Positions 51,295-59,828 of a stretch of 64,000 bases of DNA are shown piece after piece. The notes under the pieces are model-generated. The model was not told the origin of the DNA, did no database searches, and saw nothing but the letters and a program-made list of their open reading frames with translations. Position numbers and translations under genes: made by a program. The DNA comes from Antrihabitans stalactiti (GTDB lineage: Bacteria > Actinomycetota > Actinomycetes > Mycobacteriales > Mycobacteriaceae), in the NCBI RefSeq assembly GCF_012932915.1, contig NZ_VCQU01000006.1:124001-188000 (forward strand), written 5' to 3'. How positions within the stretch are numbered: position 1 is the first letter of the stretch; each line of letters starts with the position of its first letter.

Positions 51295-52184
51295 TCCTCG
51301 TGAACGTGATGTCCGCCCGCGGTGCCGAGGGCATCCATGGCGTCACCGGTGCCGACGACGACGAGCCTGCCGCGGACCTCCAGTACATCGACCTCGGTCT
51401 TGTACAGGTCGGACAGCACCTTCGACGTCATCACTTCGCGGGGCCGACCGATTCGGAACTGACCGTCGACCAGGTAGAGAACGCGGTCGACGAGGGGGAG
51501 GATCGGGTTGATCTCGTGCGTGACGAACAGAACCGCGGTGTTGTGTGTGCGGCGGCGCCGATCGATGAGTTTGGAGACGAGGCGCTGGTTGGCTAGGTCG
51601 AGACTCAGGAGCGGTTCGTCGCACAGAAGCACGCTCGGATCGCCTGCCAATGCCTGCGCTACACGGAGCCGTTGTTGCTCGCCGCCCGATAGCGAGCCGA
51701 GGGGTGCATTGGCGAACGCCGATGCGCCGACCTGCTCGATGACGTCGGCCACGATGCGGCGACGGCGGGCCAGACCACGGATGCCGAGGCCCCAACGGTG
51801 TCCGTCCACGCCGAGACCGACGAGTTCGACGCCACGCAATGGCAGGCCTTCATCGATCGACTTCTGTTGCGGAATGTAGCCGACATCGGAATTGCCTGCG
51901 CGCGCAGCTGTTCCGGCGATGTGAGCGGTGCCGGACGTCAGCCCGAGTTGGCCGAGCAAGACTTTGAGCAGTGATGTCTTGCCGGACCCGTTCGGTCCGA
52001 GTACGGCGACGAACTCGCCAGGCGCAACGTCGAGATCGAGGTTCTCCCACAGGGTGCGATCGCCGAACGACAGCCGCGCGCCCGCGAGTGACACTGCGGG
52101 CGTGCGGCTTTCATCGTTCGGTGAATCAGGCTGTGGCACTGGCGAATCCTGGTCTACCGCGGTCGAGCTCGCGGCATAACTCAA
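51285..52184 (-). CDS. znuC: Zinc ABC transporter ATP-binding protein
   Basis: Walker A is GPNGSGKTS, the ABC signature LSGGEQQRLRVAQ and Walker B VLLCDEPLLSLDLA. I place the start at TTG 52184, whose TTGA overlaps the znuA stop and which has AAGGCG six bases upstream; it yields 299 residues. The ATG at 52226 would lie 46 bases inside znuA. The C-terminal segment after the ATPase core is longer than in E. coli ZnuC. Confidence 0.9.
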   Translation of the reverse strand: MSYAASSTAVDQDSPVPQPDSPNDESRTPAVSLAGARLSFGDRTLWENLDLDVAPGEFVAVLGPNGSGKTSLLKVLLGQLGLTSGTAHIAGTAARAGNSDVGYIPQQKSIDEGLPLRGVELVGLGVDGHRWGLGIRGLARRRRIVADVIEQVGASAFANAPLGSLSGGEQQRLRVAQALAGDPSVLLCDEPLLSLDLANQRLVSKLIDRRRRTHNTAVLFVTHEINPILPLVDRVLYLVDGQFRIGRPREVMTSKVLSDLYKTEVDVLEVRGRLVVVGTGDAMDALGTAGGHHVHEEWR

Positions 52185-53080
52185 TTGAGCGCCTTGGCGA
52201 GTGCTTCGGCGTTGCGGGTCTGCCACTGAATGTAGTCGAGGCCCTCGGGAAGTGTCTCCGTAACTTCGACGATCTGAACCCCCGCGGATTCGGCGACCTT
52301 GCGAAGATCCTCGGTCACCTTGTCCTCGGTCTGGATGTTGTAGACCAGCGCCCGGACCTTCTTCGAGGTGAGCAGGTCACGCGTGGTGGCGACAGCATTC
52401 GCCGACGGATCGTTGCCTTCTTCGATCGCCTCCTCGAATTCCTTCGGGGTCAAATCCTCGACTCCCGCGGAAACGAGAAGGTAGTGCGCGATCGGCTCGG
52501 TCTGCGCAACAGGGCTGTTCGGGTGATCGGCTGCGATCTTGCCGCTGATCTGGGCAATGCCGTAGAGCTGGGTTTCGAACGTGGCGGCACGGTCGCCGTA
52601 GGTCCGTGCGTTCGGGGGATCGAGCTTGGCGAGTTCGTCTGCGATCTTGTGCGCGACGGCGTCGACGGTGGTGATGTCGTACCAGACATGTTCGTTGCGC
52701 TGGCCGGTCACGGACGGATCGGGAGGCAGCAACTCGTACGCGTCGACAGTCGGCTTGTCCTTTTTGCCGTTGAGGATCTTCTCGATGAACTCGTCGTAGC
52801 CGCCGCCGTTGAAGACGACCAGGTCCGCATCGGTCACCGTCGCTGCGTCGCTCGGCGTCGATTCGTAGGAGTGCGGGTCCGCGCTGGGATCGCTGATCAG
52901 CGACTTCACCGACGCGTTGTCGCCTGCGATCGCCGAGGCGACCGAGCCCCACACGTTGGTCGACGTGACGATCGTCGGCTTGCTCGATGACGAACTGTCG
53001 TCCGACGAACCGCATGCGGTGAGAGCGAAGGCGGCCGATAGACCGATCACGGCAATGGCGGTGCGAAGTGGGCGGCGCAC
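52181..53080 (-). CDS. znuA: Zinc-binding lipoprotein (ZnuA/AztC-like)
   Basis: This cluster A-I binding protein has a lipoprotein signal ending LTAC (Cys near residue 23) and candidate metal ligands in DPHSYE, NEHVWYD and EPIAHYLLV. It lacks the long His-rich loop of E. coli ZnuA, resembling AztC. I prefer GTG 53080, preceded by GGGAG seven bases away, which gives a compact signal peptide. ATG 53113 would put the first codon inside the Zur box, though a TAAAGT close upstream could allow a near-leaderless start there. Confidence 0.88.
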   Translation of the reverse strand: MRRPLRTAIAVIGLSAAFALTACGSSDDSSSSSKPTIVTSTNVWGSVASAIAGDNASVKSLISDPSADPHSYESTPSDAATVTDADLVVFNGGGYDEFIEKILNGKKDKPTVDAYELLPPDPSVTGQRNEHVWYDITTVDAVAHKIADELAKLDPPNARTYGDRAATFETQLYGIAQISGKIAADHPNSPVAQTEPIAHYLLVSAGVEDLTPKEFEEAIEEGNDPSANAVATTRDLLTSKKVRALVYNIQTEDKVTEDLRKVAESAGVQIVEVTETLPEGLDYIQWQTRNAEALAKALN

Positions 53081-53104
53081 AGGAAACTCCCGACTGTTGC
53101 TAAT

Positions 53105-53117
53105 GGAAATCATTTCC
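53105..53117. promoter_or_regulatory. Zur box upstream of the zinc transporter operon
   Basis: GGAAATCATTTCC is a perfect 6-1-6 inverted repeat of the Fur/Zur type, 25 bases before the znuA start. On the minus strand a TAAAGT -10-like element lies just upstream (complement of 53124-53129), so zinc-loaded Zur would block transcription. Confidence 0.75.
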
Positions 53118-53140
53118 GTTGTACTTTAGCGCACGCACAG

Positions 53141-53186
53141 CTCGTGAGTCTTTTTGGAGTCTCTGGACTCCAAAAAGACTCACGAG
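53141..53186. repeat. Dispersed palindrome, copy 3
   Basis: CTCGTGAGTCTTTTTGGAGTC and its exact inverted copy flank a 4-base TCTG loop. It begins eight bases after the stop of the trehalose-phosphatase/GH15 gene (minus strand) and lies upstream of the Zur box. It has the TTTTT arm version shared with copy 4. Confidence 0.95.
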
Positions 53187-53194
53187 GGGTGAGG

Positions 53195-55747
53195 TTAGGC
53201 AGAGAGCAGCTGCGCGCAGCGAATCAGACCGAGGTGGCTGTACGCCTGCGGGTGGTTGCCCAGTGATTTCTCGGCGACGGGGTCGTATTCCTCGCTCAGC
53301 AGTCCTGTCGGCCCGGCCACCTTCACTAGCTGGTCGAACAGCGCTTCCGCGTCGGACCGCTTGCCTATCAGCAGATACGCCTCGACCAGCCACGCCGCGC
53401 ACAGGTGGAAGCCGCCTTCGCCGCCGGGCAGTCCGTCGTCGTGGTGATAGCGGTAGACCGTCGATCCGCTGCGCAGTTCAGCCTCGGTCGCGACGACCGT
53501 GGCCGCGAAGCGGGAATCTGCCGGATCGATCAGACCGCTCAGGCCGATGTGCAGGGTCGCGGCGTCGAGGTCGGTGCCGTCGTATGCCGCCGTGAACGAC
53601 TGAACCTCGTCGTTCCAGCCCTTGTTGACGACCTCGTCGGCAATCGTGTTGCGCAACTCGGACCACGCCGGGTCGAGCGGCCGGCCGAACTGCTGGGCCA
53701 GCGTCAGGGCCCGGTCGATCGTCACCCAGCCCATGACCTTCGAGTACACGTGGTGGCGCGGTGCGCCGCGAATCTCCCAGATTCCATGGTCGGGTTCACG
53801 CCACCGCCGCTGGACCGCGGAAACCATGGCGCACACCAATTCCCAGTCGACGTCGGGAAGCGCTACCGCTGGATCGCTGATCCCGGTCGCTTCGCGGGCG
53901 TGGGCGAGCGTCGAGATCAGGTCGACGATCGGACCGAACACGTCCAGTTGCACCTGCATGTTTGCCGCGTTGCCGACCCGGACCGGTCGCGAACCGGCGT
54001 AACCGGGCAGCGCGTCGATCACGGCTTCGGGTGGCAAGCCGCTGCCGTAGATCGTGTACAGGGGGTGCAGTCGCTCGGGTCCGGGGAGTGTTTCGAGCAC
54101 CTCGTGCACCCAGGCCAAGTATTCCTCGGCCTCCTGCAACGATCCGACCGACACCAGCGCGGAAGCGGTGAGGGCCGCATCGCGCAGCCAGCAGTACCGG
54201 TAATCCCAGTTGCGCACGCCGCCGACGTCTTCCGGCAGCGACGTGGTGGCGGCGGCAAGGATCGAGCCGGACGGCGCATGGACCAGCCCGCGCAAGGTCA
54301 GCGCGGACCGACGCATCAGGTCCGGCTTGATCGGAGGCAGGTTCAGCGACGCGGCCCATTCGCTCCAGTACGCCTCGGCGAGCTTGCGACGGTCCGCCTC
54401 GTCGTTCGTCGACGGCGCAAGATCCCAAGTGCCGCAGCGCAGTTCGAGCACAATTGGACCTTCGGACGGATCGACGACCGCTGTCGCGCTCTGGTGCACA
54501 CCGTCGCTCTTGATCTCCCATTCGACGCCGGGGGAGCGCAGCACTAGTGGATCGTTCGGACCGAACACCCGCAGGCCGAAGGTCTCCTGCTCGAGTTGCA
54601 CAGGCACCTGCCCGAATTCGGGGCGGGGTGCAAAGCTGACGATCGCCTTGGCGTCGCCGGTGATGATTCGAGTGAGGTCCGTACGGTCGAGGCTGACGTC
54701 GTGCGGCAGGTAGTCGGTGACTTGCAAGCTCGCCCAACGAGTCTCGACCGTCATCGTGCCGTCGACGTAACGCTGCGACAGCGGCAACGCGCTTCGCTGC
54801 GGTCCGACGGAGAAGTGGCCCGCTTCCGGACCGCCGAGAAGGTGCGCGAAAACCGCACCCGAATCGGGTTCGGGGTGACACATCCAAGTGATGGTGCCGT
54901 CCGGGGTGACGAGGGCAACCGAGCGGGGGCTCGCCAGCATGGTCAGTCGTTCGATGGGTGGCGCGCTCGCGCCGGAAAGCCAATTACGTCGCTGATCGAG
55001 CAGGAATGCCAGCGCAGTGGAGACGTCCTCGGTGCTGTCGACACGGAATTGTGCGCCGCTGTCGCCCTCGCCGACCTTGATGCCGATATCTGGGCCGTGC
55101 AGGCGTGCGAACGCCTTCTCATCGGTGACGTCGTCGCCGAAGAAGATTGCCGCAGAGGCAGATTCCTGATGCCGCAGAATGTCGAGCGCTTCGCCCTTGT
55201 CGGTGACGATGACGGCCAGTTCGATGACCGATTTTCCTTCGGTGACCTGAACGCCGACCCAACTCGCCGGACCCTGACGTGCCTTTTTGAGGGCCTGTCG
55301 GGCAACTTCCGGCGTGGCATTGCGAACGTGCAGCGCGGCGCTCGCGGGCTTGTGTTCGACGGTGACGCCTTCGTGCGTGGCGGCAATGGCGTGGAACTCG
55401 GTCACCAACTCGTCGAGCAGCTGCTTTGCGTCGTTGTCGATCGCGTGCACGAAGCCGACGTCGAACTCGGACCCGTGGCTGCCGACCAACTGCACTTCGA
55501 CCGGCAGGCGTGACAGCGCAGCCAGATCGCGCAGGGCGCGACCTGAGATGACGGCAGCGGTCGTGCCGGACAGGCCTGCCAATGCGCGCAGCGCAAAGAC
55601 CGATTCCGCGTGCGGGAACGCTTTGCTCGGGTCGGACACGATCGGCGCGATGGTGCCGTCGTAGTCGGATGCGACCAGCAATCGCGGCGTGCGCGCGATG
55701 GTCGACAGGGCACGACGCAACTCGGGAGAAAGGTCGTCAGCGCTCAC
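53195..55747 (-). CDS. Trehalose-6-phosphate phosphatase fused to GH15 glycoside hydrolase
   Basis: Residues 1-250 are an OtsB-type HAD phosphatase: nucleophile motif DYDGT near residue 29 and FFGDDVTDEKAF as the magnesium motif. Residues about 260-850 are a glycoside hydrolase family 15 domain with RNWDYRYCWLRDA and the late GLLSEEYDP around the catalytic acids; mycobacterial GH15 proteins are trehalases. Together they could turn trehalose-6-phosphate to trehalose and then glucose in one protein. Whether both domains are active is not known. The gene stands alone, with repeat copy 3 after it. Confidence 0.9.
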   Translation of the reverse strand: MSADDLSPELRRALSTIARTPRLLVASDYDGTIAPIVSDPSKAFPHAESVFALRALAGLSGTTAAVISGRALRDLAALSRLPVEVQLVGSHGSEFDVGFVHAIDNDAKQLLDELVTEFHAIAATHEGVTVEHKPASAALHVRNATPEVARQALKKARQGPASWVGVQVTEGKSVIELAVIVTDKGEALDILRHQESASAAIFFGDDVTDEKAFARLHGPDIGIKVGEGDSGAQFRVDSTEDVSTALAFLLDQRRNWLSGASAPPIERLTMLASPRSVALVTPDGTITWMCHPEPDSGAVFAHLLGGPEAGHFSVGPQRSALPLSQRYVDGTMTVETRWASLQVTDYLPHDVSLDRTDLTRIITGDAKAIVSFAPRPEFGQVPVQLEQETFGLRVFGPNDPLVLRSPGVEWEIKSDGVHQSATAVVDPSEGPIVLELRCGTWDLAPSTNDEADRRKLAEAYWSEWAASLNLPPIKPDLMRRSALTLRGLVHAPSGSILAAATTSLPEDVGGVRNWDYRYCWLRDAALTASALVSVGSLQEAEEYLAWVHEVLETLPGPERLHPLYTIYGSGLPPEAVIDALPGYAGSRPVRVGNAANMQVQLDVFGPIVDLISTLAHAREATGISDPAVALPDVDWELVCAMVSAVQRRWREPDHGIWEIRGAPRHHVYSKVMGWVTIDRALTLAQQFGRPLDPAWSELRNTIADEVVNKGWNDEVQSFTAAYDGTDLDAATLHIGLSGLIDPADSRFAATVVATEAELRSGSTVYRYHHDDGLPGGEGGFHLCAAWLVEAYLLIGKRSDAEALFDQLVKVAGPTGLLSEEYDPVAEKSLGNHPQAYSHLGLIRCAQLLSA

Positions 55748-55809
55748 GTAACAAACCTAGGGGATAGGCCCCGTCAGCACGGCATTGTGGGCCTGGAATT
55801 TACTTCAGA

Positions 55810-56442
55810 TCACAACGATTCGTTGCCGAGCAGCAGGTCGACCGTGAGCTCCAAGCGGGCTGTGACGTCCGTCGCTGACGACCGGCGGGTCAACCAGGCG
55901 ACGAGATTCGACAACCACACGTCGCTGATGACCCGGGCGATCGCGAGTTCGCGCTCGGTCGGCTCGCCGTCGCTCATGGCGCGACCGAACAACTTGTCCA
56001 TGACCTTGCCGACCCGATCGACCTCGGCGGCAGCCGACGCATCGGCGAACATGAACGCTCGCGTCATCGCCTCGGTGAGCAGGGGATCGCGCTGCATTGC
56101 CTTCGTGATCTGACCGAGGATCAGGTGCATCCGCTCTTGGGGCGTGTCGCCCGGTGGAACCTTGCGCTTGCCTTCGATCCGCTCGAATTCGCGAGCGAGC
56201 GCAGACACCAGAAGGTGCACCTTCGACGGGAAATAGCGGTACAGGGTGCCGACGGCGACCTCGGCTTTATCGGCCACGGCACGCATCTGAACTGCGTCGT
56301 AACCGCCTTTCGACGCCAACGCGAGCGTGGCGTCGAGGATGCGCTTACGGCGCTCGCGCTGGGCGTTCGAGCTCAGATCGTCGTCGCTCAGTGTTGTGAC
56401 GGTGCCGTTGCCCGCACTACGCGGTCGTGAGGGCGATGCCAT
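55810..56442 (-). CDS. kstR: TetR family regulator KstR (cholesterol catabolism)
   Basis: KstR represses sterol-degradation genes and is released by cholesterol-derived CoA thioesters. The N-terminal helix-turn-helix (RRKRILDATLALASKGGY, AVADKAEVAVGTLYRYFPSK) and the ligand domain match the mycobacterial protein (Rv3574) as I recall it. ATG 56442 follows GAGGAG and gives 210 residues; the long open frame upstream is not coding. It is divergent from fadE34 across a perfect KstR box, so it should regulate itself and the operon. Confidence 0.93.
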   Translation of the reverse strand: MASPSRPRSAGNGTVTTLSDDDLSSNAQRERRKRILDATLALASKGGYDAVQMRAVADKAEVAVGTLYRYFPSKVHLLVSALAREFERIEGKRKVPPGDTPQERMHLILGQITKAMQRDPLLTEAMTRAFMFADASAAAEVDRVGKVMDKLFGRAMSDGEPTERELAIARVISDVWLSNLVAWLTRRSSATDVTARLELTVDLLLGNESL

Positions 56443-56534
56443 CGACACTCCTCGTTCTCGTGGATTGTGCTTGCAAGTTAATCGCTTTGACCAGGTAGTT
56501 ATCTCGTCGCTTGACTCTAGACTGGTAAACACAT

Positions 56535-56548
56535 TAGAACACGTTCTA
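56535..56548. promoter_or_regulatory. KstR box, perfect palindrome
   Basis: TAGAACACGTTCTA matches the KstR operator (TnnAACnnGTTnnA, usually TAGAAC-nn-GTTCTA) exactly. It lies between kstR and fadE34 and overlaps the likely fadE34 -10 (TTAGAA, 17 bases after TTGACT at 56511-56516). Confidence 0.93.
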
Positions 56549-56584
56549 CGCGTTTGTGTCATTCTGAGAAGGGCGGAACCGGCT

Positions 56585-58735
56585 GTGACTATCGCCACGA
56601 CCGATGAACAGAAGGCGGCGCAACACGCCATTCGAGCATGGGCGCGCAGGGCTGAGCCCATTGCAGCGGTCCGTTCGGGTGCCCCCGATTTCTGGCGCGC
56701 GAACTGGGAGGGCGTCGCTGAACTCGGTATGTTCTCGGTCGCGTTGCCCGAGGATGTGGGCGGTGTCGGCGGGACCGTCGCAGACCTCGCAGCGATGCTC
56801 GAGCAGGCCGCAGGCGGGCTCGTCGGTGGACCGATGCTCTCGACCGCTCTCGCCGGACTGGTCATCGCCAGGCCCGGGTCGACGCTGGCGGCCAAGCGAT
56901 GGGGTCCGGAGATCGCCGACGGCAGCCTTCCAGTCGCCGTCGCGATCGACGGACCGATTCTCACCGGTACGCGTGACGACGACGGCGGGCTGATCGTCGA
57001 CGGCGCTGCCGGTTACGCGATCGGCGCAGGCGGTGGCGTCGCCGTGCTCGTGCCGGCGTCGGTCGACGGCAGCCCGGTGTGGTGCCTCATAGACGGCGAC
57101 GCGGACGGATTGAGCGTCGAATCGGTGCCCGCCCTCGACCACAGCACCCCGCTTGGGCGGGTGACGTGCGCTCACGTCCACGTGAGCGCCGACCGGCTGG
57201 TCAGCGACGTTCGTCCCGGCCTTGTGCTGGACCTTGCGGTGACGCTCGCGGCCGCGGAAGCTGCGGGTATTGCCGGGTGGTGTCTGGATACCGCGGTCGA
57301 GTACGCCAAAATTCGCGAGCAGTTCGGCAAGAAGATCGGCTCGTTCCAGGCGATCAAACACATCTGCGCCGAAATGCTGTGCCGCGTCGAGCGAACTAGA
57401 GCGGTCGCCTGGGATGCCGCCGTCGCTGCAGAAGACGGCGTCGACCTCCCGATCGCTGCCGCCGTTGCGGGCGCAGTCGCGCTCGATGCGGCTGTCGATA
57501 CGGCCAAGGACTGCATCCAGGTACTCGGCGGCATCGGCTTCACCTGGGAACACGATGCGCACTTCTACCTGCGGCGAGCGACGGCGCTGCGGCACCTGCT
57601 CGGTGGGTCTGCCCGCTGGCGCAGCCGCGTGACGGAACTGTCGAGGGCAGGAGCACGGCGCGGCACTGCACTCGATCTGAGCGGTCTCGACGACGAACGC
57701 GCAGGGCTGCGCGCCGAGGTAGCCGATATTGCGGCCTTGGCGCCGGAGAGTCGACGTGTGGCATTGGCCGAGAGCGGTTTGCTCGCACCCCATTGGCCCG
57801 CGCCGTACGGCCGGGCCGCGAATGCGGCGACGCAATTGTTGATTGCCGAAGAACTCGACAGCGCCGGCGTCGAGGTGCCGGACCTGGTCATCGGGTGGTG
57901 GGCCGTCCCCACGATCCTCGAACACGGCACGCCCGAACAGATCGAACGGCACGTCATGGCAACTCTTCGCGGTGAGCTGGCGTGGTGCCAGCTGTTCAGC
58001 GAGCCGGGCGCCGGGTCGGACCTGGCAGCGCTTCGCACCGCCGCGACGAAGGTCGAGGGCGGCTGGTCGTTGCAAGGTCAGAAGGTGTGGACGTCGGCGG
58101 CGCAGAAGGCCGACTGGGGCATCTGCCTCGCGCGGACGAACAAGGACGCGCCGAAGCATCGGGGCATAGCCTATTTTCTGATAGATATGCGCAGCAAGGG
58201 AATTCGGATCTCGCCGTTGCGCGAGATCACCGGCGAAGAGCGCTTCAACGAGGTGTTCTTCGACGACGTCTTCGTCCCGGACGACTGCGTGGTCGGCAAA
58301 GTCGACGGTGGCTGGCGGCTCGCGCACACCACGCTCGCCAACGAGCGGGTTGCAATCGGCAAGGGGTCCTCGCTCGACGCCGCGCTGGAGACTTTGCTCG
58401 ACGCGACCCAGCCGGACGACCCCCTGATTGCGGACCGCTTGGGAGCACTGATCTGCGATTCGACGGTCGGAACGTTGCTGGAACTGCGAACGACGATTCG
58501 GCAGTTGGAGGGTCAGGACCCAGGCCCCGAGTCGAGCGTGCGCAAGCTCGTCGGCGTGCGCTACCGCCAGGACGTCGCGGAGTTCGCGCTGGATATCGCG
58601 GGGCAGGATGGTGCGCTCGATAATGAGCCGTCGCGCGCGTTCCTTCTCACTCGCTGCCTGTCCATCGCGGGTGGGTCGACGCAGATTCTGCTGACCGTCG
58701 CCGCCGAGCGAATCCTTGGGCTTCCTCGGGATTAA
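56585..58735 (+). CDS. fadE34: Acyl-CoA dehydrogenase FadE34 (ChsE3-like)
   Basis: At 716 residues it is two fused acyl-CoA dehydrogenase-like halves (junction near 360-380), as in FadE34 of M. tuberculosis, which is next to kstR there too. In mycobacteria the enzyme desaturates the C24 steroid acyl-CoA. The second half has the SEPGAGSDLAALRT flavin segment and QKVWTSAAQKADWG. GTG 56585 (VTIATTDEQ) is chosen: the upstream extension overlaps the promoter and kstR. It heads the side-chain operon. Confidence 0.93.
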   Translation: MTIATTDEQKAAQHAIRAWARRAEPIAAVRSGAPDFWRANWEGVAELGMFSVALPEDVGGVGGTVADLAAMLEQAAGGLVGGPMLSTALAGLVIARPGSTLAAKRWGPEIADGSLPVAVAIDGPILTGTRDDDGGLIVDGAAGYAIGAGGGVAVLVPASVDGSPVWCLIDGDADGLSVESVPALDHSTPLGRVTCAHVHVSADRLVSDVRPGLVLDLAVTLAAAEAAGIAGWCLDTAVEYAKIREQFGKKIGSFQAIKHICAEMLCRVERTRAVAWDAAVAAEDGVDLPIAAAVAGAVALDAAVDTAKDCIQVLGGIGFTWEHDAHFYLRRATALRHLLGGSARWRSRVTELSRAGARRGTALDLSGLDDERAGLRAEVADIAALAPESRRVALAESGLLAPHWPAPYGRAANAATQLLIAEELDSAGVEVPDLVIGWWAVPTILEHGTPEQIERHVMATLRGELAWCQLFSEPGAGSDLAALRTAATKVEGGWSLQGQKVWTSAAQKADWGICLARTNKDAPKHRGIAYFLIDMRSKGIRISPLREITGEERFNEVFFDDVFVPDDCVVGKVDGGWRLAHTTLANERVAIGKGSSLDAALETLLDATQPDDPLIADRLGALICDSTVGTLLELRTTIRQLEGQDPGPESSVRKLVGVRYRQDVAEFALDIAGQDGALDNEPSRAFLLTRCLSIAGGSTQILLTVAAERILGLPRD

Positions 58736-58745
58736 GTGATACAAC

Positions 58746-58759
58746 TGAAACACGTTCTA
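58746..58759. promoter_or_regulatory. Second KstR box, before fadE28
   Basis: TGAAACACGTTCTA fits the TnnAACnnGTTnnA core with one imperfect arm. It lies in the 46-base gap between fadE34 and fadE28, implying a second KstR-controlled promoter inside the gene run. Confidence 0.75.
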
Positions 58760-58781
58760 CTTCGAGTTGCAGGAGCGCGGG

Positions 58782-59828
58782 TTGGATTTCAACAGAGATC
58801 AGACACAAGACGCGGTCGCGGAAGCGGCCGTCGGCTTGCTCGACCGTGCAGCAAGCCAGTCCGCCGACGCGTTGTGGTCCACCCTGCACTCGGCCGGGCT
58901 GGTGTCGCTCGCGCTGCCGGAGCGCTTCGGTGGTGACGGTCTCGGGATCGGTGCGGTCACGACGTTGCTCACTGAGATCGGCCGGCGTGCCGCGGATGCG
59001 CCTGCGCTCGCAACCCTGGGCTTCGGCGTGCTCCCACTGTTGGCGATGGCAGACGACGAGGTGCTCGATGCGATGCTCGGGCAGGTCGAGGAAGGTGCGG
59101 TCCTGACTGCCGCGCTCAACGAGCCTGGTGCGCCCTTCACGACGTCACCGGCCACAACAGCTGCGGCGGAAGGTGATTCGCTCGTCATCTCCGGTTCCAA
59201 AGTCGGCGTGCCCTACGCCGACCAGGCATTTCGAATTCTCGTCCCGACCGATGCGGGTGTCGTGCTCGTCGCGCCCGAAGCGCCAGGCGTGACGTTGACG
59301 CGGACGCCGACGTCGTCGGGTGCGCCGGAGTTCGCCGTCCGGTTCGACGGTGTCAGCGTGCCGAAATCGCAACTGTTGCAAGCGGAGTTGCGCGTACTGC
59401 ACCGACACGCGCTGGCGTGCATGGCTGCTCAGGCAGATGGACTGTTGAGCGGCGCAATGGCCCTCACCGCTGCGCACATCGGCACCCGGCAGCAGTTCGG
59501 CAAGCCGCTCGCCACGTTCCAGGCTGTTGCGCAGGAGATCGCCGACGTTTACGTCACGTCCAGAACACTGCACGTTGCGGCGCTCTCGGCAGCATGGCGG
59601 CTCGGCGAGGGACTGCCTGCCGACGACGATCTCGACGTGGTCGCCTACTGGCTCGCGACGGAGGTGCCGGCAGCGATGCAGGTGTGCCACCACCTCCACG
59701 GCGGATTGGGTGTCGACGTCACCTATCCCATGCACCGCTACTCGTCCCAGGCAAAGGACCTAGCGCGGCTCGTCGGCGGATCCTCTTTGCGACTCGACCT
59801 TTTGGGGGCGCGGTGTACATCGAACTGA
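58782..59828 (+). CDS. fadE28: Acyl-CoA dehydrogenase FadE28 (ChsE1)
   Basis: This 348-residue subunit pairs with FadE29 in the alpha2-beta2 dehydrogenase that desaturates 3-oxo-4-pregnene-20-carboxyl-CoA, the last side-chain stage of cholesterol breakdown. It starts MDFNRDQTQDAV from TTG 58782 behind a GGAG; TTG 58767 would add five residues. The HHLHGGLGVDVTYPMHRY end and LDLLGARC tail match mycobacterial FadE28 as I recall it. It overlaps fadE29 by 16 bases. Confidence 0.92.
   Translation: MDFNRDQTQDAVAEAAVGLLDRAASQSADALWSTLHSAGLVSLALPERFGGDGLGIGAVTTLLTEIGRRAADAPALATLGFGVLPLLAMADDEVLDAMLGQVEEGAVLTAALNEPGAPFTTSPATTAAAEGDSLVISGSKVGVPYADQAFRILVPTDAGVVLVAPEAPGVTLTRTPTSSGAPEFAVRFDGVSVPKSQLLQAELRVLHRHALACMAAQADGLLSGAMALTAAHIGTRQQFGKPLATFQAVAQEIADVYVTSRTLHVAALSAAWRLGEGLPADDDLDVVAYWLATEVPAAMQVCHHLHGGLGVDVTYPMHRYSSQAKDLARLVGGSSLRLDLLGARCTSN

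Noticed and set aside
56443-56964. Extended N-terminus of kstR
   Set aside because: The extension runs through the KstR box and into fadE34; the GAGGAG-preceded ATG at 56442 gives the normal KstR length.
56546-58753. 735-residue open frame antisense to fadE34
   Set aside because: The plus strand encodes a clear acyl-CoA dehydrogenase; the antisense product is low complexity and Arg-rich, as expected from codon bias.
58797-59828. fadE28 as a broken dehydrogenase because of its short length
   Set aside because: FadE28 proteins are naturally shorter and work as a subunit with FadE29; the C-terminal motifs are intact.
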